A stretch of DNA of 43,568 bases from CAYRPN01 sp964426135. GTDB taxonomy: Bacteria > Planctomycetota > Phycisphaerae > Phycisphaerales > Phycisphaeraceae. Of this stretch, positions 1 through 6,490 are shown piece by piece. A model generated the notes under the pieces. It did no database searches and had not been told where the DNA came from. It worked only from the letters and a program-made list of their open reading frames with translations. The position numbers and the translations under genes were made by a program. Every line of letters starts with the position of its first letter. The stretch's first letter is position 1. Where the stretch lies: positions 1 to 43,568 of the forward strand of contig CAYRPN010000043.1 in the NCBI GenBank assembly GCA_964426135.1, in the 5' to 3' direction.

Positions 1-280
1 CCCCCTCACCCTAACCCTCTCCCCCAGCAGACTGGGGGAGAGGGGACCAAGCCGCCGGAAAATTGGGCACACCCTCGCGGAAGGGCGCGGGCCAATATTT
101 CGGTGGCTCGGTTCCCTCTCCCTTCCAGGGAGAGGGTGGCCGAGTCCGCGCGGCCGGGTGAGGGTCGGCGTACACAGCCTGCTGCGGCCTCCGTCGCGCG
201 ATCATGGCGATTGAAAACTTGTGCGTCGCGACCCTCACCCCAGCCCTCTCCCTGGAAGGGAGAGGGGGCCGGAATAGCGC
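1..280. repeat. cluster of CTCTCCC/GGGAGAGGG dispersed repeats
   Basis: Three copies of a dispersed repeat lie at about 1-54, 104-167 and 231-278. Each has a CCCTCACCC-type flank and a CTCTCCC...GGGAGAGG hairpin core. The copies overlap the 3' end of the VWA gene and are translated as its tail. Related copies occur at 12885-12935, 35937-35985 and 41317-41475. The mobility of this family is inferred from its dispersal and from its presence inside genes. Confidence 0.75.
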
Positions 281-1310
281 GGGCCGACTTGGCCTCGGAC
301 GATTCATCTAAACCCAGGTCCGCCGCGCCGATGAAGCGGTACAGCCCGCCGCTGCGCTGGGCGATCAGCTTCATCGTGCCGGTCATCCCCTGCCGCTCCA
401 GCGGGTCCGGGTAGATGAACTGCAGCGTGTTGATCTTCGTCTTGCCAGCGTTGGCGGCATCGATCTGCTTCAACAGCGTGGCCTGATCGATCTCAAACCG
501 GCCCCGGCCCGTGATGTTGTCCGACAGCATGAACATGAGCTGCGGCTTGTACCGCAGCCCCTGCTCAATCGCCGCCAGCGGATGCGACAGGCCCGCCGGC
601 GCCAGATCGTTGCTGTCCAGCCAGTCAAACATGCGGGTCAGGTTCTCCGCGCTGGCCTGCTTCAGCCCCGGCGACAACGGCTCCACCGCCTGCCCGTCCT
701 GATAGAAGATCACGGTGAACGTCTGCGTCTCGTCAAGTTGCCGCAACGTGCGCTTCAGTTCGCTGGCGACCAGCGGCATCGTGTCGAGCATGGAGCCGGA
801 GGCGTCGATGACGAAGGCGACGGATTTGGGCCGCGTGCCAACGACGAAGATGGTGCCGGTGATGCCAGTGCTTTTTCCGGTGCCGATGCCTTTGAAGATC
901 GCGCTGCTCGATTCGCTGCCGCCCTTGAAGCCGAGCATCGGCGGGGTGTTGAAATCGTTCTTCAATGGCAATGGATTGGGAATCTCCCGTGTGGTGTTGA
1001 TGCCGCCGGGCCGGCAACCCCCGTGGCGCGTCGACTTCTTCTCCCACGCGGTCGTCAGCGGCGTGATGCGCGGCACGCTGCCCAGCGTCGGCGTGATGAT
1101 CTCCTCCGTCGGCACCGGCCGCAGCGTGATCCATACCGCCAGCATCGCCGTCGCCACCACCGCGCCATGCAGCAGCACCGCGATGCCCCACGGCACCAGA
1201 TCGCGCATCACCGCCGCGGCGTCATCGCGATCGCTGTCCTCGAGTTTCCCCGCGCGAATCTTCGAATTCGATTCGGGCAAGGCGTACTGATCGCTCGCGC
1301 TCTTGAACAT
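6..1310 (-). CDS. membrane-anchored VWA-domain protein with repeat-derived C-terminus
   Basis: Predicted 434-residue protein. The ATG at 1310 is preceded by AAGGATGTGTC, a good ribosome-binding site; the open frame continues upstream only to a TTG. A cytoplasmic N-terminus of about 45 residues is followed by one membrane helix (WGIAVLLHGAVVATAMLAVW). After a Pro/Gly-rich linker comes a von Willebrand A domain with an intact MIDAS start (VIDASGSM) and a second conserved strand (PQLMFMLSDN). Such proteins usually act as metal-dependent interaction modules at the envelope; the partner is unknown. The last roughly 100 residues (after AADLGLDESSEAKSARA) are translated from CTCTCCC repeats and contain the typical GEGWGEG string, so the original stop was probably lost to repeat insertion. 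The large protein at 27395-31078 ends in a related domain. Confidence 0.8.
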   Translation of the reverse strand: MFKSASDQYALPESNSKIRAGKLEDSDRDDAAAVMRDLVPWGIAVLLHGAVVATAMLAVWITLRPVPTEEIITPTLGSVPRITPLTTAWEKKSTRHGGCRPGGINTTREIPNPLPLKNDFNTPPMLGFKGGSESSSAIFKGIGTGKSTGITGTIFVVGTRPKSVAFVIDASGSMLDTMPLVASELKRTLRQLDETQTFTVIFYQDGQAVEPLSPGLKQASAENLTRMFDWLDSNDLAPAGLSHPLAAIEQGLRYKPQLMFMLSDNITGRGRFEIDQATLLKQIDAANAGKTKINTLQFIYPDPLERQGMTGTMKLIAQRSGGLYRFIGAADLGLDESSEAKSARAIPAPSPFQGEGWGEGRDAQVFNRHDRATEAAAGCVRRPSPGRADSATLSLEGRGNRATEILARALPRGCAQFSGGLVPSPPVCWGRGLG

Positions 1311-1491
1311 GACACATCCTTTGCTCGGGGGAGCAGGTGGGAGGGAGGAACGCCACCGATCCCACACCCGCAGGCGTTCCACCAGATGCAACGATGAAAC
1401 GGTGGAACTGTCCGATGCGAAATGGAAATATTCGCGGTAGATCGGCGATCGGTGTGCAATAGCCTCGCAAAAGTCGGCGTTTGAGCGGCCC

Positions 1492-1595
1492 GTAGGGTGC
1501 GTCAAGTCCGCGCGGACGCACCGCCTGGCGTCACCGTGAATGGGGGCGTTGCCGTCAACCGTGGTGCGTCCGCGCCGAGCCTTGACGCACCCTAC
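1492..1595. repeat. GTAGGGTG inverted-repeat element, copy 1
   Basis: A 104-bp element that begins GTAGGGTGCGTCAAG and ends with its complement CTTGACGCACCCTAC. Inner inverted segments include GGACGCACC and GGTGCGTCC. Sister copies are at 21693-21781 and 36624-36711, and a divergent GTAGGGTGGGC version is at 6293-6378. It has no coding content and looks like a miniature inverted-repeat element. A C-rich stretch of CCCCTGTC-like words (1613-1662) lies between it and the next gene. Confidence 0.8.
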
Positions 1596-1656
1596 ACCGA
1601 TGCGGCGCTTGCCCCCTGTCCCCTGTCCCCCGTCCCATGTCCCCCTTCCCCTTCCC

Positions 1657-2370
1657 CTACGTCAACGCCTTCGGCTGCACCGGCAGGTTCTCCAGGGCAC
1701 TCATCTCGATCTTGCCAGCGGGGACCAGCGCCGACAGACTGAAGTCCACCGCGATCTGCCGGGTGCCGAACCCCCGCGCCAAGGCACGCAACGTCTGCTC
1801 CGCGGAGACCTGCACCTCCGGCCGCATCCGTTCCACCATCGCCCGCGCCAGCGAATCCGCCTGCGACCGTGCCGCTTCTTTCAACCGGTTCTTGTCTTCC
1901 TCGCGGAAGCCGCCCGCAAACAGCCGGCTGACCACCTCCGGCAACAGCCCCGGCAGCAGTTTCGCGCTCTGCTCGTCGTAGAACGACACATCGCGGATAT
2001 GCGTCTCGTAATGACAGCGCGGCATGCGAAACGTCGCCGCACTGTCGCCCTGCTCCTCGATGATGAAGTCTTTGCTGCGCAGGTCGTATTTGAAGTCGAT
2101 GCCGAACTCGAAAATCATCGCCATCTTCTTGCCCGACACCAGCCAGGAAAGATAATTCTTGCCCAGTTCGCCGAACATGTGCTCGCTGGCGGAGACGATT
2201 TCCTTGGTCACCACGCGGAACACGACCAGTTCCCCGACGGAGCGCATCTCCACCAGTGAAGAGTGACTCTGCACCGGCGAAACCACTCGCTTGGTCTTCG
2301 ACATGGCAATCCACAGCGCCGCGCCCAGCGCGAGGGATATCCCGATCAACACGCCGATGACGATTTCCAT
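1657..2370 (-). CDS. DUF4230 family membrane protein
   Basis: A 237-residue protein starting with one hydrophobic anchor (MEIVIGVLIGISLALGAALW), followed by an extracytoplasmic domain. The order of conserved pieces (RSVGELVVFRVVTKEIV, then GKKMAMIFEFGIDFKYDL) matches my memory of the DUF4230 family, which has no assigned biochemical function. The C-terminal half (FREEDKNRLKEAARSQADSL onward) is probably helical. It lies 70 bp downstream of the 3' side of a word-repeat hairpin and faces the same way as the GNAT gene. The family call is from motif recall, not a search. Confidence 0.7.
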   Translation of the reverse strand: MEIVIGVLIGISLALGAALWIAMSKTKRVVSPVQSHSSLVEMRSVGELVVFRVVTKEIVSASEHMFGELGKNYLSWLVSGKKMAMIFEFGIDFKYDLRSKDFIIEEQGDSAATFRMPRCHYETHIRDVSFYDEQSAKLLPGLLPEVVSRLFAGGFREEDKNRLKEAARSQADSLARAMVERMRPEVQVSAEQTLRALARGFGTRQIAVDFSLSALVPAGKIEMSALENLPVQPKALT

Positions 2371-2408
2371 AGAAGAGGCTCCGCGACGAAGGCATTGTAG
2401 CGGGGGCG

Positions 2409-2536
2409 ATGGGGGTACTGGGTGCGGGTGTCAGGTGTCGGGAGTCGGGAATCCGGATTGGGGAATCGGAAAACGTCAGCGGAATTCGAATCCTTGCACC
2501 CGACACCCGAATCCCGATTCCCGAATCCCCTCCCCT
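2409..2536. repeat. word-repeat hairpin (GTCGGGAAT type)
   Basis: The left arm consists of GGGTGTCAGGTGTCGGGAGTC-like words and GGATTGGGGAATC. The right arm has the complementary CACCCGACACCCGAATCCCG and ATTCCCGAATCCCC words. About 20 bp lie between them. It has the same architecture as the other word-repeat hairpins in this window but different words, and sits between two minus-strand genes. Confidence 0.65.
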
Positions 2537-2541
2537 CCCCT

Positions 2542-3357
2542 TCACCTCTCCCGCCACACGCAAGGCCAGGTCGTGCTCAGCCGTTGAAACCCGCGGCGAA
2601 GCAGGATCGGAAGACTCGTCGGCCGCGCGTCCACGGTGAGGTAGCGCTTCCCCCGCCGCCACGCTTCCTGTGCCCTTGCCGCGACCAGCGCCTGATAGAA
2701 GCCCCGCCCGCGATGGCTCGCCAGGGTGCCGCCGGTCCATAGGCCGACGAAGGGGCTCTGCTCCTGAAAGGTCACGCGGGCGGCACTGACGGGTTTGCCG
2801 TCGTCGTAGGCCACGAAGGCGACGTGCTCCCATACCGCTTTTCCGGTCGCCAGTTGATCCGCGATCTGCCTGCAAGTACCTGTAAATTCCTTTTCAAATA
2901 CCGCCTCCCACACGGCACGAGCATCGGCCAGCACCGCCAGCGAATCCACGCGCCGCACCTGAACGCCTGTCGGCACGTTCAGCAAGGGATTGCCCGCCAG
3001 GTCCATCGCCAGCAGCGCTTCCTCTTCGCCGATCTCGAAGCCGCGTTTCGCCAGACGTTCCTTCAGGTCGGCAGGCCGATCGTGGGCGAAGACTTTCCAC
3101 TCGAACTCCTGCAGGGGCGACTGAAGCAATGTGCCGCGATCCGCACGAAGCTCGGCAACCAACTGCCGAAAGCACGCCATCTCACGATCGATCACCGCAT
3201 CAACATCGAGCGAGTTGAGATTCGAGTGAACGATGCAGTACCACTCGCCTCCGTGCCCGATCTCGCGCACCACCGGGTTTGCCGATTCCAGGCGGCCACC
3301 CGGTGAAGGCACGGTCCGCCGAACCAGATCAAAAGATTCGAGAATGTTCGCAGGCAT
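2542..3357 (-). CDS. GNAT family N-acetyltransferase
   Basis: A 271-residue protein taken from the ATG at 3357 (MPANILES); the longer frame to 3417 has no clear ribosome-binding site. The C-terminal half has the GNAT signature. FVAYDDGKPVSAARVTF is the beta4 region. WTGGTLASHRGRGFYQALV supplies the acetyl-CoA pyrophosphate loop of R/Q-x-x-G-x-G type, here with HRGRGF. A closing LLRRGFQRLSTTW element follows. The N-terminal half is an additional region seen in some two-domain acetyltransferases. The substrate is unknown. It may acetylate a small molecule or protein in the cytoplasm, and nothing nearby specifies which. Confidence 0.75.
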   Translation of the reverse strand: MPANILESFDLVRRTVPSPGGRLESANPVVREIGHGGEWYCIVHSNLNSLDVDAVIDREMACFRQLVAELRADRGTLLQSPLQEFEWKVFAHDRPADLKERLAKRGFEIGEEEALLAMDLAGNPLLNVPTGVQVRRVDSLAVLADARAVWEAVFEKEFTGTCRQIADQLATGKAVWEHVAFVAYDDGKPVSAARVTFQEQSPFVGLWTGGTLASHRGRGFYQALVAARAQEAWRRGKRYLTVDARPTSLPILLRRGFQRLSTTWPCVWRER

Positions 3358-3665
3358 GCAATCAAGGATACGAGGCCAACCAGAATGACAAAAGAGATCG
3401 CCGAGGCCCCACGCCACCTCCTTTCAGCCTACTCGTCGCCAAACGGTGGCCTTTTCGTGGTTTATGGCTGGCTGTCGGTGCCAATCCTGTCAACAACTCC
3501 CCCACCGCTTGTGGAAAACCTGTTCGGCATCGCATCCGGTAGGGAGTGCGTGTAAATTTTTTTTCGATCCGCTCACGCCGTATTAACCTTCCGCCAAAAC
3601 AAGGTTTAGGAATCGCGAGTACGGTTATCGGGCACATGGACTACTACAAATTGTGATGTACCCTA
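3358..3665. other. intergenic stretch without gene
   Basis: About 300 bp upstream of the GNAT start and the dcd promoter. The right part (3540-3665) is clearly AT-richer than its surroundings. It has one DnaA-box-like nonamer (TGTGGAAAA at 3510-3518) but no cluster, so there is no case for an origin. I see no gene. Confidence 0.5.
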
Positions 3666-3694
3666 TTGTAAACACAAGATATTGAGTTTAGTAT
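3666..3694 (+). promoter_or_regulatory. predicted sigma-70 type promoter upstream of dcd
   Basis: TTGTAA at 3666-3671 and TAGTAT at 3689-3694, separated by 17 bp, lie in an AT-rich island of an otherwise GC-rich region. Transcription would start near 3701, giving a leader of about 220 nt before dcd. Confidence 0.5.
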
Positions 3695-3700
3695 CCCATC

Positions 3701-3921
3701 CCGTTCGACGAATCGGGTTGCGACAGAAGGATCACGCAACCTGACAGGCAAAACCCCGGGGCATCGGGATTTCAGCGAACCAGGGATCGCCGGACCACCG
3801 GAGATCACCAGGAATCGGGACAGGACGGCGGGCTGCCAACCAAGTTCTCTTTTGTTCAGAAGTGCCAGCGGCTGACGGATCGGCCATGGCGACTAGGGCG
3901 ACGTTTTGCGTGGAGCGTTCC
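3701..3921 (+). promoter_or_regulatory. long, structured dcd leader of unknown class
   Basis: The region contains nested hairpin potential. CCCGTTCGACGAATCGGG is followed by GGTTGCG (about 3716-3722) pairing with CGCAACC (about 3735-3741), then a CCCCGGGG segment. The piece ATCACGCAACC...AGGCAAAACC is faintly reminiscent of a GEMM (c-di-GMP) aptamer but lacks a convincing match. I assign no family; it may be a simple untranslated leader. Confidence 0.25.
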
Positions 3922-4494
3922 ATGGCTGTGCTTTGCGATACCCAGATCCGTGAGCTCGTGCCCATCGAGCCTTTCGCCGACAACGTCAAACGAGCCGGCA
4001 AGGTCTCCTACGGCGTCTCTTCCTACGGCTACGACGTCCGCGTTGGCACCGTCTTCAAAGTCTTCACCAACGTCGCCCCCCACGGCGACCAGGCCATCGT
4101 CGATCCGAAAAAGTTCGGCGAAGACAACTTCATCACCATCGACACCGCCAAGACCGGCCGGGACTACGTCGTGATCCCGCCCAACTCTTTCGCGCTCGCC
4201 GAGACGATCGAGTACTTCGAGATTCCGCGCGACGTGCTGGCGATCTGCGTGGGCAAGAGCACCTACGCCCGCTGCGGCATCATCGTCAACGTCACGCCGC
4301 TGGAGCCGGAGTGGCGCGGCAAGGTCACGATCGAGATCAGCAACACCACGCCGCTGCCGGCGAAGATTTACGCCAACGAAGGCATCGCGCAAATGATCTT
4401 CCTCAAGGCTGACCGTGTCTGCGCGGTGAGCTACGCGGACAAGGGTGGCAAGTATCAGAACCAGCCGGGGCTGACGTTGCCGAAGGTGGATTAG
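3922..4494 (+). CDS. dcd: dCTP deaminase
   Basis: A 190-residue cytoplasmic enzyme that deaminates dCTP to dUTP, feeding dTMP synthesis. I chose the ATG at 3922 (MAVLCDTQIREL) because it matches the usual family N-terminus and has GGAG about 10 bases upstream; the frame is open to 3862. Family hallmarks are VSYGVSSYGYDVRVG, the P-loop-like CVGKSTYARCGIIVN, the catalytic-glutamate segment EWRGKVTIEISNTTPLP, and the C-terminal GGKYQNQPGLTLPKVD. The length is typical. It begins a plus-strand run that ends in the class II ribonucleotide reductase, so the neighbourhood is consistent with dNTP supply. A hairpin (GATGTCC/GGACATC, 4516-4540) separates it from the next gene. Confidence 0.95.
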   Translation: MAVLCDTQIRELVPIEPFADNVKRAGKVSYGVSSYGYDVRVGTVFKVFTNVAPHGDQAIVDPKKFGEDNFITIDTAKTGRDYVVIPPNSFALAETIEYFEIPRDVLAICVGKSTYARCGIIVNVTPLEPEWRGKVTIEISNTTPLPAKIYANEGIAQMIFLKADRVCAVSYADKGGKYQNQPGLTLPKVD

Positions 4495-4515
4495 TTTCGA
4501 GTTCTGTCGGGCAAG

Positions 4516-4540
4516 GATGTCCAACAGGAAATCGGACATC
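4516..4540 (+). repeat. short hairpin between dcd and the next gene
   Basis: GATGTCC is complementary to GGACATC across a loop of about ten bases. There is no T-tract, so it is not a strong intrinsic terminator. It may be an mRNA stability or processing stem. Confidence 0.35.
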
Positions 4541-4556
4541 ATTGGAGTACTACTGC

Positions 4557-4997
4557 ATGGATGCAAAGACATTTATGGCCTTTGTGGGAAAAGCCGTTTC
4601 GCTTGTCTGTTGGTTCTTCCGCAAGATTCAGGTTTGGAGGCCTGCCGTCAACACAGAGTTTGAGTGTGAGGTTGATCGGCGAATCATTGAGGCGTGTGTT
4701 GAGCACGAAAAAGCAGTTCTGGTGCTTCAGCAGGAAGCCATCGACACCATGCGTGCTTGGAAATTCCAGATGAAATTTGAACGGCGTCGGATCACAAGAA
4801 AGCGTGAATTGGCGAAGGATCGGCAGATTCGACGGGAGGTGCTAGAGCGAATTGGTGCATCCGAAGTTGTGGTTCGCATGAGAGTTCAGTCGCTCCTTCT
4901 TGAACGTGTGAAACTCGGGAAGTCTGCGAGTTGGATGGAGTTTAGAACAACGTATTTCAGTCGATTTGGCGACGTGTTAGGTTTGAAAGTCGAATGA
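4557..4997 (+). CDS. hypothetical protein, low-GC orphan
   Basis: A 146-residue protein from the ATG at 4557, with GGAG nine bases upstream; a TTG at 4542 is less likely. I do not recognise it. The N-terminus has a short hydrophobic stretch (AFVGKAVSLVCWFF) that could be a membrane anchor. The middle is charged and helical (FERRRITRKRELAKDRQIRR), probably a coiled coil or basic nucleic-acid-binding helix. Base composition is visibly lower in GC than dcd or nrdJ, suggesting recent acquisition. The stop overlaps an ATG at 4994 (ATGA), but the next gene more probably starts at 5060. Confidence 0.6.
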   Translation: MDAKTFMAFVGKAVSLVCWFFRKIQVWRPAVNTEFECEVDRRIIEACVEHEKAVLVLQQEAIDTMRAWKFQMKFERRRITRKRELAKDRQIRREVLERIGASEVVVRMRVQSLLLERVKLGKSASWMEFRTTYFSRFGDVLGLKVE

Positions 4998-5059
4998 ACA
5001 ATTTGGAGTTCTGTCGAATCACGGACGATTCGAACAACATTGAGGTTAAGGACGACACC

Positions 5060-5446
5060 ATGATTGAGTTCAACACGGAGTCTGTCGGGATCGGTTCTGG
5101 GGCACGGGACGGCGCTCGGGACTACCTGAAAACCGTCGCCATCGTGATCGAAGCCGCCGGCACCCTGGATCGGGCGGCTGAGCTGGGCCTGATCGGCAGC
5201 CGGCGCTCGGCGGTGATGCTCAGCGGTTTGCGGGATGTGATCCCGATGAGCCGGGGCGGCACCAGCGTCGATCCAGACGCGGAAGAAAAATGGTCCTCGC
5301 TCCTGGCCACAGCCCTGATGGATCGCGGCGTGGATGCCTTGGATGAGTTGCGTTCCCTGGTACAGATTCTGGAACAGGCGGAACTCAACGCAGTGCCGGT
5401 CGTGCAAGGCGCCGTCGGCGGAAGATTGGCGAAGCAGTTGTCGTGA
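5060..5446 (+). CDS. hypothetical protein, paralogue A of a tandem pair
   Basis: A 128-residue protein starting at the ATG at 5060 behind AAGGACGACACC. An upstream ATG at 4994 overlaps the previous stop, but the shorter start aligns with the downstream paralogue and has the better ribosome-binding site. Both paralogues share [VI]xEAAG(S/T)(V/L)xRA near the start, P(M/V)SRGG in the middle, then D(A)E(E/Q)xW..L...AL..RG..AL..., and a final helix ending in I(L/E)EQ. No family is recognised and no signal peptide is seen; both proteins are probably soluble and mostly helical. Position between dcd and nrdJ hints at a link to nucleotide metabolism, but this is inference only. Confidence 0.7.
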   Translation: MIEFNTESVGIGSGARDGARDYLKTVAIVIEAAGTLDRAAELGLIGSRRSAVMLSGLRDVIPMSRGGTSVDPDAEEKWSSLLATALMDRGVDALDELRSLVQILEQAELNAVPVVQGAVGGRLAKQLS

Positions 5447-5684
5447 GGAGCCGGGGGAACAGAGGCCAGAGGACAGAAGACAGAGGTCAGAGGGCAGAGG
5501 ACAGGAAATACAGGTGGTGTGTTCGGTTTGGATGTTTAGCCGCGGCCCTTTGGGCCGCGCGAGGCGAGGCGAACGAATCGTGAATGATGAGTGATGAATG
5601 GCGATTGGTGATTGCGGAACTGAAGGCTGAAAGCTGAAGGCTCATAGCTCATAGCTCATAGCTCTTCGCTCCCAGGAATCCGCC
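5447..5684. repeat. intergenic word repeats and TTTAGC hairpin
   Basis: The gap has three parts. A single purine-rich arm of CAGAGGACAGA-like words lies at about 5458-5510. A TTTAGC hairpin (GCGGCCC/GGGCCGC, 5534-5561) follows. Tandem copies of the nonamer CTCATAGCT run at about 5640-5668, just before the next ribosome-binding site. No ORF of its own is supported. Confidence 0.65.
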
Positions 5685-6038
5685 ATGCTCACCGCAACCG
5701 AAACCGCCGTCGTCACGGACGAAACGACCTGGCCCGCCTGGATGACCAGTCTGGCATTCGTGGTGGAGGCAGCCGGCAGCGTGACCCGGGCCTCGCGCGT
5801 GGGCATGTTGAACCCTGAAGGCAGCGACGCGTTGGAATCGATCAAGTGGTTCGTGCCGGTCAGCCGGGGCGGATTCAACGCCCGGCTCGACGCGGAACAG
5901 GAATGGGCAACGCTGGTGAACAAAGCCCTCGAACACCGCGGCCACGAGGCGCTGCAACGCATGCAGAAAAAGATCGACGCCATCGAACAGAACGGACAAA
6001 TGCTGCGAGGCGGGCCGATCCCGATGTTTGGAGTGTGA
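5685..6038 (+). CDS. hypothetical protein, paralogue B of a tandem pair
   Basis: A 117-residue protein from the ATG at 5685, with AGGAA eight bases upstream. It is clearly related to the 5060-5446 product: FVVEAAGSVTRASRVGML aligns with IVIEAAGTLDRAAELGLI, and WFVPVSRGGFNARLDAEQEW aligns with DVIPMSRGGTSVDPDAEEKW. The C-terminal helix (GHEALQRMQKKIDAIEQ) is shorter and ends in a Gly/Pro tail. The pair arose by duplication and is now separated by repeat DNA. Function is unknown; possibly a hetero-oligomer or an accessory pair for the reductase downstream (inference). Confidence 0.7.
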   Translation: MLTATETAVVTDETTWPAWMTSLAFVVEAAGSVTRASRVGMLNPEGSDALESIKWFVPVSRGGFNARLDAEQEWATLVNKALEHRGHEALQRMQKKIDAIEQNGQMLRGGPIPMFGV

Positions 6039-6049
6039 GGCGAGCAAAG

Positions 6050-6128
6050 CGAGTTCTGGGTTTGGGGTTTTGAGTTCTGGGTTCTGAGTTCTGCGTTTTG
6101 AGTTCTGAGTTTTGGTTTTTTGGTTTGG
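6050..6128. repeat. TTCTGAGTT word-repeat arm upstream of nrdJ
   Basis: Degenerate repetitions of GAGTTCTGGGTT, GAGTTCTGCGTTTT and similar words. The complementary AACTCAGAAC/GACTCAAGA words appear on the other side of nrdJ at 11131-11182. Confidence 0.6.
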
Positions 6129-6240
6129 AGCTAACGGCTAACGGCTCATAGCTCTCTTCTGATTCAGACCGTCCTGGACGGGTCGTGGGCCAAGGATGGC
6201 CTCGCGCAAGCCTCGACCCGTCCAGGACGGCCTGAATGAA

Positions 6241-6378
6241 GTTTAGCCGTCGGGCCTTGCCCGACGCGGAGCCCCGATGGGTAGCCGTTTTCGTAGGGTG
6301 GGCACCGCCCACCACGGATAAGCAAGCGGTTACGGCAACGTGCTTGGTGGTTCGAATGGTGGGCGATGCCCACCCTAC
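6241..6378. repeat. TTTAGC hairpin followed by GTAGGGTGGGC inverted repeat
   Basis: GTTTAGCCGTCGGGC...GCCCGACG (6241-6267) is a TTTAGC-type GC hairpin. The 86-bp element at 6293-6378 starts GTAGGGTGGGCACCGCCCACC and ends with GGTGGGC...GCCCACCCTAC. Together with the neighbouring word repeats it fills the 450-bp gap before nrdJ. I looked for a cobalamin riboswitch here and saw none. Confidence 0.7.
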
Positions 6379-6490
6379 GTCGGAAGTCGGAAGCGTTTGC
6401 CCGCGTTGGAGCGTGGGCAAGGAAAAACAGGTGGGCGGCTGACGAATGGATTTCGCAGCCGTGAAACATTTTTCGCAAGGTGGCGGCGTC

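Noticed and set aside
3505..3520. Replication origin suggested by a DnaA-box-like TGTGGAAAA
   Set aside because: Only one box, no cluster, and no dnaA, dnaN or gidA genes.
6039..6490. Cobalamin riboswitch before the B12-dependent reductase
   Set aside because: Looked for because it would be expected, but no GCCACTG-type box or B12 core is visible; the gap is filled by repeats.
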